Source of the DNA: Clostridia bacterium
GTDB taxonomy: Bacteria; Bacillota; Clostridia; TANB77; CAG-508
NCBI GenBank assembly: GCA_017430135.1
Contig: JAFRNM010000001.1
Location: 62,001 to 126,000 of the forward strand
DNA length: 64,000 bases
Reading direction: 5' to 3'
Part shown: one piece after another, positions 37,636-46,179 of the stretch
Layout of the letters: each line of letters opens with the position of its first letter
Numbering within the stretch: position 1 is the first letter of the stretch
Program-made: the position numbers and the translations under genes
The notes under the pieces: model-generated
What the model saw: the letters and a program-made list of their open reading frames with translations, nothing else
What the model was told of the DNA's origin: nothing
Databases searched by the model: none

Positions 37636-38193
37636 ATGAAGATTTATAAATTAGATTTTGATGTTAATAATTATAAAAGTATTCAATTATGTGAAGATGT
37701 TAGTTATGATTATTATCAAATGTTTAACGGAACAAGTATAAAGAAAAATTGGAAAACTTTAAAAGTAAAATATTATGAAGATGATAAGGAGTTAAAAAAT
37801 GGAGATGCACCTGGATTCAACATACCAGTATTAAAACAAAAAGCTTTTAATTATTTATTTCCTTTAATAAATGGTAATGTTGAAATATTGACATTACAAT
37901 TAAATGATGAGACATTATATGGTATAAATGTATTAAATGTAATTGATGCAATTGATTATGATTCTTCTGTATACAGAACGTATAGAGATGGAAAAAGAAT
38001 AATGGCATTCAAAAAGTATGGATTTAGAGAAGATATGATAAAAAATAAAAATATTTTTAAGATAACAGATTTGCCACGCGGAGATATTTTTGTTTCAGAA
38101 GAGTTTTATAAAACTATTCGTGATAACAATTTGGAAGGATTTAAGCTTGTACTTGTATATGATAGCAAAGATAAGGGATTATTGAATGAATAG
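37636..38193 (+). CDS. Imm11-like (DUF1629-type) immunity protein
   Basis: The 185-residue protein fits the Imm11/DUF1629 layout: DAPGFNIPVLKQKAFNYL, LYGINVLNVIDAIDYDSSVY, IFKITDLPRGDIFVSEEFY and NNLEGFKLVLVYDS correspond to the family's strands and core helix. The start is ATG 37636; the only upstream purine run (AGGGACG) is part of a short copy of the GGGACGTGTCT repeat, so that repeat appears to provide the ribosome site. Confidence 0.65.
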   Translation: MKIYKLDFDVNNYKSIQLCEDVSYDYYQMFNGTSIKKNWKTLKVKYYEDDKELKNGDAPGFNIPVLKQKAFNYLFPLINGNVEILTLQLNDETLYGINVLNVIDAIDYDSSVYRTYRDGKRIMAFKKYGFREDMIKNKNIFKITDLPRGDIFVSEEFYKTIRDNNLEGFKLVLVYDSKDKGLLNE

Positions 38194-38225
38194 AGCATTA
38201 AATTGTGATTAAGGAGGATATGAGA

Positions 38226-38660
38226 TTGTACGATGATTTGATAAAAATTATTGCAGAAGCAGGTGATAATGTTGACTTTGCTCCATTTGGAGAAGGAGTG
38301 TCAGAGGAATGGATAGATGTAGCAGAGAAAAGGTTGGGAGTATTATTTCCTTGGTCATATAAATGGTGGTTAAAACATTATAATGGCGGAGAGGTTTATG
38401 GAGAAGAAATATATAGCATATATGGTATAGATTTTGATGAGGTAGTTGGAGGAGATATAGTATATATAAATGAGTTGAGTAGAAAAAACAATTCAGATTT
38501 TAACAATAAATTGATAATTTCAGAGTTGGATGATGAGCTATTTTACTTTGATTTATCAAATGGATTAATTGATAATGAATACCCTGTTTATGAATTATAT
38601 AGTAAAACGTTGTATGCTCATTCTTTTGCAGAATTTTTAAAAAGAAGAATAACAGAATAG
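38226..38660 (+). CDS. SMI1/KNR4 (SUKH) family immunity protein
   Basis: The 144-residue protein has the SUKH-1 pattern: GVSEEWIDVAEKRLGVLFPW near the start, then SYKWWLKHYNGGEVYGEEIY. SUKH proteins are the largest immunity superfamily. The strong AAGGAGG at 38211-38217 is eight bases from TTG 38226 but only two from ATG 38220, so I prefer TTG; GTG 38205 is also in frame. Confidence 0.8.
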   Translation: MYDDLIKIIAEAGDNVDFAPFGEGVSEEWIDVAEKRLGVLFPWSYKWWLKHYNGGEVYGEEIYSIYGIDFDEVVGGDIVYINELSRKNNSDFNNKLIISELDDELFYFDLSNGLIDNEYPVYELYSKTLYAHSFAEFLKRRITE

Positions 38661-38704
38661 AAAACATGCATTATTTTATGGATGGCATTAGGAGGGAGAT
38701 AAAT

Positions 38705-39154
38705 ATGCAATATAAAACAATAATAAAATTAGAAGAGTATATTCCACTAAAAATAATATTTAATGAGAAAGATAAAGAAATAGTAGAATATATTTCTTAT
38801 TCAAAAGACAAAACATCTTATTTGGAACTCACAGTAGGTATAAATAGTAAAGAAATAAAAAGAATAACATTATTGCTTTGTAAAGATTATTCAGAATATC
38901 CACAGAACTTAGAAGTTAATCATTCTGAAAATACAAAATTAAATATAAATAAAGGCAATTATGAATGCTCTTTATTTAAGACTATTTTATATTCTAATGG
39001 TGTAAAAATAGTAGTTTCAGAGAAAAAAAGTTCTAAATATTTAAAAATGGATAAAGTATATTTAGGAATATCAGATTTAAATGAAATAGCTGAAATTTGT
39101 GTATGTGATATGAGTAAATCTGAGTTAAATCATTTAAAAAGAGAATTACAGTAA
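38705..39154 (+). CDS. Immunity-island hypothetical protein
   Basis: The 149-residue protein is beta-rich (TIIKLEEYIPLKIIFNEKDK, YLELTVGINSKEIKRITLLL, VKIVVSEKKSSKYLKMDKVY). AGGAGGGAG precedes ATG 38705; an earlier in-frame ATG at 38666 has no site. Family not recognised. Confidence 0.5.
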   Translation: MQYKTIIKLEEYIPLKIIFNEKDKEIVEYISYSKDKTSYLELTVGINSKEIKRITLLLCKDYSEYPQNLEVNHSENTKLNINKGNYECSLFKTILYSNGVKIVVSEKKSSKYLKMDKVYLGISDLNEIAEICVCDMSKSELNHLKRELQ

Positions 39155-39176
39155 AATATATTGTGAGGAAAATAAA

Positions 39177-39530
39177 ATGTCAATACAAAAAATAATGAAT
39201 TTAATGTTAGTAGAAAAATTTCCAGAATTAAAAGATAAGTATGAAGAAGAGATAAGTTGGCAGGAAGGTAATGAGACTGGATCACATGTTGTATATGGAG
39301 ATATATTTGTACCATTTATAAAAGAAAAAATAGAAGAAAAGAATGATATTAAACTAGAGATAATATGTGAGTTTATAGAAGAATTAATTAAAATGAAAAA
39401 TGATTATGTTGAAGAGGTAGTTAAGTTTAGTATAATCGAAGGCATATTGGATGACTATAAAACGTTTGGTTATCTCGAAAAATTTGTAAAGGAAGATACT
39501 CAAAATATAATTAATATAATAAAAAATTAA
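39177..39530 (+). CDS. Helical immunity candidate (HVVYGDI family)
   Basis: The 117-residue protein contains EISWQEG then GSHVVYGDIFVPFI, followed by CEFIEELIKMKNDYVEEVVK, a pattern I have met in toxin-linked proteins (possibly DUF7674). GTGAGGA lies before the ATG. It is complete and well formed. The assignment is tentative. Confidence 0.55.
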   Translation: MSIQKIMNLMLVEKFPELKDKYEEEISWQEGNETGSHVVYGDIFVPFIKEKIEEKNDIKLEIICEFIEELIKMKNDYVEEVVKFSIIEGILDDYKTFGYLEKFVKEDTQNIINIIKN

Positions 39531-39647
39531 GAATAAGAGAACATGCTTAAGTGGAATTACAACATTATTTATAAAAGTGGGCAAAGAATGGAAACTTATG
39601 ATAACAACATCTAAATATGATTGGGGAGTAATAGAGGAGGAATAGTT

Positions 39648-39974
39648 TTGAAAAAAATAGCTAAAGATATAAATTTAATTGATATTTTATGTAATAAGGA
39701 AAAATTTATTTCAGAAAATGATATATTTGATAAAAAAGAGTATGCTACATATAATTCAGGAGAATTATTAGCATATAGTGAGATGAAAAAAGATATTTTG
39801 ATTTTAGATATTGAGAAGTTTGTTGATAAATATCTAAAGATATTAGAAGAATTAAATCAAAAAATTGATAAAGAAAAAAACAAAGAAAATATAGAAAAAT
39901 TAAGTGGTTACAATAATGCAATTATATCTATTTTGGAACTAATTAATCCTCGCTACAAATATTATTTATCATAA
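39648..39974 (+). CDS. Immunity-island hypothetical protein
   Basis: This is a 108-residue helical protein; the start is TTG 39648 seven bases after GAGGAGGAA. The preceding ~110 bases carry a start-less scrap (KEWKLMITTSKYDWGVIEEE) ending at the same ribosome site. No family was recognised. Confidence 0.5.
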   Translation: MKKIAKDINLIDILCNKEKFISENDIFDKKEYATYNSGELLAYSEMKKDILILDIEKFVDKYLKILEELNQKIDKEKNKENIEKLSGYNNAIISILELINPRYKYYLS

Positions 39975-40018
39975 AATGATTTATAAATTTAAATATTCAT
40001 ATTATTTGGAGGATTAAA

Positions 40019-40282
40019 ATGATGGAAGTAATATTAAATATTAATAAGTATAATTCACATAGTGGTATAAGACTTAATTGGGAAGAAAATTATAAAATTG
40101 AAGTAAGTGATAATCATGGAGAAATAGTAATATCAGCCAATAAAGAAGGATTGTTATCATTAGCAAATCATTTGGTTAATTTGGCACAATATGATATTCC
40201 TGTAGGAAGTCATATTCATTTAGACCAATATAATTCTCTAGAAAAAGGCTTAAATGACGTTATTTTTCAAAAAACAGAATAG
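40019..40282 (+). CDS. Imm32-like immunity protein
   Basis: The 87-residue protein carries the Imm32 pattern: VISANKEGLLSLANHLVNLA, then DIPVGSHIHLDQYNSLEKG and a closing strand. TGGAGGA lies upstream; ATG 40022, one codon later, is an equally possible start. Imm32 proteins accompany polymorphic toxins; none is adjacent here. Confidence 0.75.
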   Translation: MMEVILNINKYNSHSGIRLNWEENYKIEVSDNHGEIVISANKEGLLSLANHLVNLAQYDIPVGSHIHLDQYNSLEKGLNDVIFQKTE

Positions 40283-40572
40283 TAGTAAAACAGACATTTT
40301 ATAATAAATACTGTTCAACTATCCATATAGATACCGTTTAGAGTTCATCTTTGATTGATAGGGATATATTTAGTAAATGAAAATTATTATTTCATATGCA
40401 ATTAAAAATATTTGTAATAATGGTAAGAATATGAAATAATAGATGACGGAAAAGAATAGGTAAAATAGTTTTTAGAAGAATGAAAGGTTTATTAGGTATA
40501 TGAAAAACAAATTGACAAAATTATTATAATTTATAATTATGAATCTTTTTTGAAATGCATTTAGGTGCATTT

Positions 40573-40617
40573 AGGGACGTGTCTGAATTGCACCAAATGT
40601 ATTTTAGACACGTTTCT
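40573..40617. repeat. Palindromic repeat, GGGACGTGTCT family, second copy
   Basis: The left arm AGGGACGTGTCTGAA pairs with TTTTAGACACGTTTCT through an eight-base perfect core (ACGTGTCT/AGACACGT). The left side and ATTGCACC match the copy at 28801. The 290 bases before it (40283-40572) hold no gene; a TTGACA at 40512 lacks a well-spaced -10 box. Confidence 0.6.
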
Positions 40618-40635
40618 TTTTGCAATTATGGAAAT

Positions 40636-40709
40636 ACATTTGATTTGTTCTAATCATCATGATATACTATATACATGTGGTAGAGTAATTAAATGGTTTG
40701 AGTCATTGC
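40636..40709 (+). pseudogene. 3' fragment copied from the gene at 42343
   Basis: About 74 bases match 42690-42763 with few differences (encoding LICSNHHDILYTCGR, then IKWFES). Only the tail of that protein is present. Confidence 0.75.
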
Positions 40710-40795
40710 AAATACGGAGTTATAAAAACTATTATTTAGTATCAATATATATAGATATTGATACTAAATATAATGCTCTATCGAAGGAGTTAAAA

Positions 40796-41176
40796 ATGGA
40801 AGAAAAATTGATTAATTGTAAAATTATTATAGATATTGAATTAATAGATAAAATTGTGGGAGGAAACCAATATTTCGAAATTTATTTTACGACATCAAAT
40901 AACGAAAAATATAAAATTACATTTGATTATGTGTGGAGTATAAGAAGTTCTATAGAAAATGCATATTTTAAGCGAAACAGTGAATTTCAAAATGATGCAC
41001 AGGAAAAAAGTAGTGTTCTTATTATTCAAAATTCGAAAACCATACAAGATTTTGAAAAGCAAGTATCTGGAACGAGACTAACAGAAAATCTGAAAAATTA
41101 TATTATATTTGATAAAGTAGACACCATAATAGAGGTATTAACTGAAGAAGAACCAAATTTAATAAAAATAAAGTAA
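40796..41176 (+). CDS. Immunity candidate, paralogous trio member 1
   Basis: The 126-residue protein starts at ATG 40796 behind CGAAGGAG; the longer frame from 40565 reads through the palindrome and a copied fragment and is not credible. The C-terminus YIIFDKVDTIIEVLTEEEPN is almost the same as in the protein at 45183 and related to that at 44804. The middle (TFDYVWSIRSSIENAYF) corresponds to their MFKDVYSYRI and LFKNVYAHKY strands. Family name unknown. Confidence 0.6.
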   Translation: MEEKLINCKIIIDIELIDKIVGGNQYFEIYFTTSNNEKYKITFDYVWSIRSSIENAYFKRNSEFQNDAQEKSSVLIIQNSKTIQDFEKQVSGTRLTENLKNYIIFDKVDTIIEVLTEEEPNLIKIK

Positions 41177-41251
41177 AACATATTTTAGAAAAGAGAAAAA
41201 TGGTTATTTGAAAATATATAAATAATAGTTTCAGATAACCATATGAGATTG

Positions 41252-41311
41252 TTATGTGAAGATAAATTTGACAGAATATTGATACAAAAAGTAGTAGGTA
41301 GAATAGCGGAA
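41252..41311 (+). pseudogene. rhs pretoxin fragment
   Basis: About 60 bases match rhs 27619-27678, the helical region between the core and the present toxin (encoding LCEDKLDRVELQKAVDRIAE in the intact gene). Just before it, 41201-41240 holds scraps matching the ends of the genes at 35573 and 47315. Confidence 0.75.
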
Positions 41312-41343
41312 CGTACTAAAAAATATATTTGGATGGTGATAAA

Positions 41344-41847
41344 ATGGAAGAAATAAAAAAATTTAAAACAATAGTAAAAGAAGAAAAAATGATGGATTTT
41401 TTTGATCCAAAACATAAAGAACATAATTTATCATTATTATATTATGCTACTCAAAAATGTGCTATGGATGGATTAATAGCAGCAGCACATTTCTTTACAC
41501 CGGAAATAGTAAGTTGTAAAGGATATATATTTATAAAGGAATTTTTAAATTGTGATAGTGATGAGGAAATAATAAAAACTGTAGAAGATCTAGAAAAGCA
41601 ATATAACTATGACAGAAAAATGATAGAAATGAGTGTGAATTCATGGAGTGTAGGGGCATTCTTTTTAGGACATAGTGAAGATATTTATGATAATGAAGAA
41701 GTAATATACCAATTTGCCGAATGCATGGCATATTTCTGGAAGAAAAGAATAGATGAAGTATTACCGGGAAATAAAGTAGTTGTTGAAATAGGAGAGGAAA
41801 TAATGGGAGAATATGGAATATCAATTACTTTTTACCAAAAAGACTAA
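41344..41847 (+). CDS. Immunity candidate with intact copy; paralogue at 46605
   Basis: This 167-residue helical protein (MDGLIAAAHFFTPEIVSCKG, FFLGHSEDIYDNEEVIYQFA) has a nearly identical but frameshifted copy at 46605. The start is ATG 41344 after GGATGGTG, the same arrangement as at 46605. It lies between two rhs scraps, a typical cassette structure. The family is not recognised. Confidence 0.6.
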   Translation: MEEIKKFKTIVKEEKMMDFFDPKHKEHNLSLLYYATQKCAMDGLIAAAHFFTPEIVSCKGYIFIKEFLNCDSDEEIIKTVEDLEKQYNYDRKMIEMSVNSWSVGAFFLGHSEDIYDNEEVIYQFAECMAYFWKKRIDEVLPGNKVVVEIGEEIMGEYGISITFYQKD

Positions 41848-41884
41848 TTCTTATGATAGAGTTGGAAATAGAATAAGCAAAGAA
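41848..41884 (+). repeat. Short rhs YD-repeat fragment
   Basis: TTCTTATGATAGAGTTGGAA and the following GAATAAGCAAAGAA match rhs 26137-26172 and the remnant at 28855. It begins at the stop codon of the preceding gene. Confidence 0.8.
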
Positions 41885-41927
41885 AGCAGGAATTTAAAAT
41901 TAAAACTATATATAAGGAGTATTAAAA

Positions 41928-42230
41928 ATGCATGAAGAAATATGGAAAAAGTGGATTCCAAAAGAAAATTTAAGTGGGAAATATTATATAAAAAAGATTT
42001 GCGATGAAGAAGAATTAAAAATTGAATTGATAGATGATAATAACAGGAATGTTAGTGTTATTTGGAAAAGTATTGTTGAATCGTATACGTGTTCAGAGGA
42101 GGTAAATAGAAATAAACTTTATAATGATGCCAATTTAACTAAGTGGACATTTTTTGAAGTTATTAATTCTAGGTATATAGCTTGGTTGCTTGAAGAATCA
42201 GAAGGAATATTAATAAAAACACGATGTTAA
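41928..42230 (+). CDS. Immunity-island hypothetical protein
   Basis: The 100-residue protein reads EEIWKKWIPKENLSGKYYIK, a beta-strand region, then LTKWTFFEVINSRYIAWLLE. The aromatic C-terminal pattern (W.fF.V.nS.Y..WL) is typical of small immunity families, though I cannot name this one. AAGGAG precedes the ATG. Confidence 0.55.
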   Translation: MHEEIWKKWIPKENLSGKYYIKKICDEEELKIELIDDNNRNVSVIWKSIVESYTCSEEVNRNKLYNDANLTKWTFFEVINSRYIAWLLEESEGILIKTRC

Positions 42231-42342
42231 CAAAATAATAATTTTTTGAAGGGAATGAATGGAATTGATAAATATGTTCAATAGTAATATAGATAAACAT
42301 AAATCTTTGCTATAAAATCGGAAAGAGAGAGGAATAAAATAG

Positions 42343-42765
42343 ATGAGGCTTAGTGAACAAATAAAAAAAGAGCTGGATAGAGGAGAAAAAATATATACTT
42401 TTTTAAATAATAAAGAGATAAAAATTATTAGAGATACAATTAGAAAAATATATATTAATGATAATGAAAAAAGTTCATTTATATGGGAAAAATTATCTGA
42501 ATTTAAAATAAAACAAGATAGTGAAGCATGGAAATATATTAGTGATTTTGTAAAAGAAGAAACATGTATAGTATTTTTTAATACAGAAGACGATAAGAAT
42601 ATGATTAAGTTATACTCTGGTAAAGATTTAAAATACATGCTTGAAGAAACATATGGATATGAATTTTATGTTACAGATGAGGAATGTACATATTTGATTT
42701 GTTTTAATCATCATGATATACTATATACATGTGGTAGAGCAATTAAGTGGCTTGAATTATTGTAA
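42343..42765 (+). CDS. Immunity candidate, DUF6756-like
   Basis: The 140-residue protein ends with GYEFYVTDEECTYLICFNHH and DILYTCGRAIKWL, a tail I associate with DUF6756-type proteins. The N-terminal half is helical and basic. GAGAGAGGA precedes the ATG. The tail is copied at 40636. Confidence 0.55.
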   Translation: MRLSEQIKKELDRGEKIYTFLNNKEIKIIRDTIRKIYINDNEKSSFIWEKLSEFKIKQDSEAWKYISDFVKEETCIVFFNTEDDKNMIKLYSGKDLKYMLEETYGYEFYVTDEECTYLICFNHHDILYTCGRAIKWLELL

Positions 42766-42859
42766 ATGATATAGGACAAGTTATTTCTCAATGCTTTATT
42801 CAAGGAGAGAAATACATTGGATTTCTAAATAAAAAGAACCTAAATGGAGGTAATTGATT

Positions 42860-43330
42860 ATGAATAAATATGGTATATATTTTAGAGAGATATGTAGCAT
42901 ATTAACATCTTGGACTTGGCAAGAATTATTGTTTGGACTAAAAAATAATATAATTGGAATTGAGGATGTAGTTAATTATTCAAATAATATTATCTCGGAT
43001 AATATTAAAGATTTTGAGGATATTATGGAAATATTGATAGTTGATAATAATGAAGTTGAAGATATTGTAAGAAAATTGGCGTTAAAAGAAGAAAAACAAA
43101 ATGATGACGATATAGTTTCTAAATGGGTATTTTCGATTATTTATTATTTGCATTCTACTAATAAGAATAATATATATGATATGATAGATGATATCTATTG
43201 TGAGTTTGATTATCCTTTGGAAATTAGTTGCTTAGTTTCTTATATGCCTAAGGAAGATGGAGAGTCTCGAGACGATAAACTAAAAAAATATATAAAAAGA
43301 GGCGAAAATATTTGGGTTATCAAGAAATAA
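42860..43330 (+). CDS. DUF2247-like immunity candidate
   Basis: The 156-residue protein has the DUF2247 features SWTWQELLFGLKNNIIGIED near the N-terminus and a C-terminal SKWVFSIIYYLHST and IYDMIDDIYCEFDYP region. TGGAGG lies nine bases before ATG 42860; the in-frame TTG at 42854 is less well placed. DUF2247 genes are frequent in toxin-immunity loci. Confidence 0.7.
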   Translation: MNKYGIYFREICSILTSWTWQELLFGLKNNIIGIEDVVNYSNNIISDNIKDFEDIMEILIVDNNEVEDIVRKLALKEEKQNDDDIVSKWVFSIIYYLHSTNKNNIYDMIDDIYCEFDYPLEISCLVSYMPKEDGESRDDKLKKYIKRGENIWVIKK

Positions 43331-43366
43331 TAGTGTAAGCTCAAATGTAAAGTTAGGTGAAAATTA

Positions 43367-43702
43367 GTGAGTTGTGAAATTGATTTTTTATATGTATTAA
43401 AAACGGTGAAAGAAATATTTGAAGAGGAATTGTCAAAATATCCAGCTAAATCTTATAATAAAGATATTATTATAGATAATGACCATTGTTTTAGGGTAGT
43501 TATTGAATGGAAAAAGTGTATGGGAGAATTGATTGTTGAAGAACCAGGATTTGCTCCATATAGATATGTAAATTTCAATATTTTGTCATGGACTACAGAT
43601 GAAATAAAAGCTATATTTAGTTGGAGTGATTCTATAAATGATTCTTTAAAAATAATAAAAGACAAAATAAAAGAAGGATTACTAATCGGATATAAGTACT
43701 AA
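43367..43702 (+). CDS. Immunity-island hypothetical protein (EPxFAPYRYV family)
   Basis: The 111-residue protein contains CFRVVIEWKKCMGELIVEEP followed by GFAPYRYVNFNILS, a motif shared by small toxin-linked proteins. The start is GTG 43367 after TTAGGTG. No official family name is known to me. Confidence 0.55.
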   Translation: MSCEIDFLYVLKTVKEIFEEELSKYPAKSYNKDIIIDNDHCFRVVIEWKKCMGELIVEEPGFAPYRYVNFNILSWTTDEIKAIFSWSDSINDSLKIIKDKIKEGLLIGYKY

Positions 43703-43721
43703 AAGAAAAAGGTGAAAAATA

Positions 43722-44180
43722 ATGGAAGAATATGGAGAATCTATTACTGGCTATCAAAATAATAGTTCTAAAGAAAAGAAAATAAAAGATATTTATTCAT
43801 GCAAATTAGAACAAAATTCAGATTCAAATAAAGTATACAATTTAGAAATTTGGTACAATAAACTATTGGAAAAAACATATAGCGAATTGACAGTAGCAGA
43901 TGTTTTGAGAATGATAAGACAAGAGGTGTTTGTTGAGATAGCATTAAAAAAAGCAATAGATATATTAAAGAATAATCCTTTAGTAGGAGAAATGTATGAA
44001 GGGGAATTGCTAGAGAAAGTTTTAAAAGAAGAAATAGAAAAAATAACAAAAAAATACAATGAGGATATAAAAATGATATTAAAAAAAGCAAAGGAAAAAG
44101 CCGAAAATTACGAATGGATTACTAACGATGAAAAAAATGATTTTTTAAATTTGATTAAATATTATAAGTTAAAATTATAA
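43722..44180 (+). CDS. CdiI-like contact-dependent inhibition immunity candidate
   Basis: The 152-residue helical protein has the pattern LTVADVLRMIRQEVFVEIAL, then AIDILKNNPLVGEMYEGELL, matching the family described in contact-dependent inhibition systems (RQ ... Ai..L..dPl.g..y.GeLL). The last third is a coiled-coil-like helix. AAGGTG precedes the ATG. Confidence 0.65.
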   Translation: MEEYGESITGYQNNSSKEKKIKDIYSCKLEQNSDSNKVYNLEIWYNKLLEKTYSELTVADVLRMIRQEVFVEIALKKAIDILKNNPLVGEMYEGELLEKVLKEEIEKITKKYNEDIKMILKKAKEKAENYEWITNDEKNDFLNLIKYYKLKL

Positions 44181-44233
44181 TTTTATTATTATAATGTAAA
44201 ATCTAGATTAAAGAAAGTAATGTAGGAGATTAA

Positions 44234-44734
44234 ATGTATAATTATAAAATATCCAAATATAGAACAAAAAATAATAACGAAATAATTAATGAATGGACGT
44301 CTATTAGTGATATAGGAAAAGTATATAATGGAACACAATTTAAATATGAAGAATATATAAAAAAGGAAAATTCTTATATTGAAGTAATATTGATGTTTAT
44401 AAAACTTAATAATATAAAGAAATTAACAATAGAAGAGCTTGAAATATATAATAATGATAAATTAATTTATGATGAATATGATTTGCAAATTCAAAATTTA
44501 ATAAAAAATGTAAAAAATAAGATAGAAGTTAAAACGAGTGATATAGAATTATTTATTAGAGCGATTTTAAGAGAACGAATATGGGCGAAACTATATAGTG
44601 GTGATGAATTGTATATACATTTTGGGTATGATTATTATATGTATATAGGAAGTAAAGTTAATTCCAAAGAAGAAATTAAACAAATAGAAAAAATGGGATT
44701 AGTAATAGAAAAACATATTTCTCCATATTTATGA
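44234..44734 (+). CDS. Immunity candidate with EWTSISDIG motif
   Basis: The 166-residue protein begins YNYKISKYRTKNNNEIINEW, then TSISDIGKVYNG, a signature I associate with DUF7683-type proteins found beside toxins. The C-terminal strand is LYIHFGYDYYMYIGS. TAGGAG precedes the ATG. Confidence 0.55.
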   Translation: MYNYKISKYRTKNNNEIINEWTSISDIGKVYNGTQFKYEEYIKKENSYIEVILMFIKLNNIKKLTIEELEIYNNDKLIYDEYDLQIQNLIKNVKNKIEVKTSDIELFIRAILRERIWAKLYSGDELYIHFGYDYYMYIGSKVNSKEEIKQIEKMGLVIEKHISPYL

Positions 44735-44803
44735 GGAAAAGTATATTTTGATTACATAGAAAAATATTCAAAAATTAGATATTAAAAAAAGGTGGATTTT
44801 AGG

Positions 44804-45163
44804 ATGGAGGAAAGTTTAAAAAAAATTTTTAAAAAAGAATGTTGGAATTTATTTAGAATTGAATTTGAAAATAAACAATTGAAAATATTTATGCAAAATG
44901 ATAATAAAAAAATTCAAATAATGTTTAAAGATGTATATTCTTACAGAATTAAAGAGAATGATGAAAAAAAGCAAAGAGGCTTCTTTAAAATAGATAATTC
45001 AAAATTTGTAGAAGAATATATATATCAGGCAACAGGAACTAAAAATTTAAATGTTGAAGATATTAAAGGCTATGCTGTAATAGATGATATTAATTGTTAT
45101 GTAATAAATGATAGTAATAATAGTATAGAAATATTGGCAAATGAGCCACCTAAATTGTTTTAA
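44804..45163 (+). CDS. Immunity candidate, paralogous trio member 2
   Basis: The 119-residue protein aligns with its downstream neighbour and with the protein at 40796: a central IMFKDVYSYRIKEND strand and a C-terminal YAVIDDINCYVIND ... ILANEPPKLF. GGTGG lies eight bases before ATG 44804; GTG 44792 is in frame but inside that site. Confidence 0.6.
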   Translation: MEESLKKIFKKECWNLFRIEFENKQLKIFMQNDNKKIQIMFKDVYSYRIKENDEKKQRGFFKIDNSKFVEEYIYQATGTKNLNVEDIKGYAVIDDINCYVINDSNNSIEILANEPPKLF

Positions 45164-45182
45164 AAGAATAAGGGAGGAGTAA

Positions 45183-45566
45183 ATGGAAAATTGGAAATCT
45201 TATAGTAAATTGTGTATAAGTAATAAATATACAGTAGATAAAGTGGTATATACAACGAATAAAGAATTACAAATAAAATTAAAAGATACATCGATTAATA
45301 TTAAAAAAGAGCCAGATATAGTATTGTTATTTAAAAATGTATATGCACATAAATATTCTGATGAACATGGTATGCTTGAAACATTTTCAAATATAGAAAT
45401 AGAAGAAATACAAAAGAATAGTATTATGATAAAGGAGAAAAAAGTAAAAACTAAACGTTATAATCACTTTATGATTAATGATAAAGTTGATACGATAATA
45501 GAGGTGTTAACTGAAGAAGAACCAAGCTTAAATGGAGGAAAAATAACAGGACCTATAACGTATTGA
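45183..45566 (+). CDS. Immunity candidate, paralogous trio member 3
   Basis: The 127-residue protein shares VLLFKNVYAHKYSDE and FMINDKVDTIIEVLTEEEPS with the other two trio members. GGGAGGAG precedes the ATG. It is 19 bases after member 2, so the pair is probably co-translated. Confidence 0.6.
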   Translation: MENWKSYSKLCISNKYTVDKVVYTTNKELQIKLKDTSINIKKEPDIVLLFKNVYAHKYSDEHGMLETFSNIEIEEIQKNSIMIKEKKVKTKRYNHFMINDKVDTIIEVLTEEEPSLNGGKITGPITY

Positions 45567-45609
45567 TTTAACCCAAGAAGGATAAATTGCATTAAATGGG
45601 AGATATTTT

Positions 45610-45681
45610 ATGAAATTAGTTTCGGAAGTGAATGAAATTAATGAAAATAGCTTTCAATATGTTAATGTTACCGAATTTTAA
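45610..45681 (+). pseudogene. 5' stub of an immunity-like gene
   Basis: A 23-codon ORF (MKLVSEVNEINENSFQYVNV) follows a GGGAG site and then stops. It looks like the start of a longer gene whose remainder has been lost. The rest of 45567-45779 shows no gene. Confidence 0.4.
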
Positions 45682-45779
45682 TATGTTTGAAATGAGGTGA
45701 TCTAATAGAGTAGAAAATGATATATATTTATCATAAAGTAATTTATAATATTTGATAAAGGAGTAGCTGAAGCTATAGA

Positions 45780-46115
45780 ATGATGAAAGGTGAAGAAATT
45801 ATTAAAAAATATGATTTCCATGATAGTTGTGTTGTTGGAATATTGCATGAAATGGATAACATAAAAATAAAAATAGATTTGTGTATGTGGAGACAAAAAG
45901 GATACATAGATGGTGAAAGAGAATTAAAGGAAGTAATATTAAAGTTTTATTCAGTGCATGATTATAAATGGAATTCATATAAAAAGGAAGAAGATATAGA
46001 TTATGATACAATTTTGCAAATCAGTTATAATAAAAAAATAATAAAAATAATTTTAGAAGATAATGATGTATCAATTATTACATTTAAATGTAATGAGATT
46101 GAACTAATAGAATGA
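45780..46115 (+). CDS. Immunity-island hypothetical protein (FHDS family)
   Basis: The 111-residue protein reads YDFHDSCVVGILHEMDNIKI, then IDLCMWRQKGY. This FHDS...i.idlc.W.Q.gY pattern recurs in small toxin-linked proteins. ATG 45780 and ATG 45783 are both possible starts; AAAGGAG is rather far upstream. Confidence 0.55.
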   Translation: MMKGEEIIKKYDFHDSCVVGILHEMDNIKIKIDLCMWRQKGYIDGERELKEVILKFYSVHDYKWNSYKKEEDIDYDTILQISYNKKIIKIILEDNDVSIITFKCNEIELIE

Positions 46116-46179
46116 CTATGCATCTAGAGATGAGGCTGAGATGTACCATTTTAATAGTCAAAAGAAAGAAGGTATAATA

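Noticed and set aside
40565..40795. N-terminal extension of the protein at 40796
   Set aside because: It reads through a palindromic repeat and a copied tail of another gene; the true ribosome site is at about 40782.
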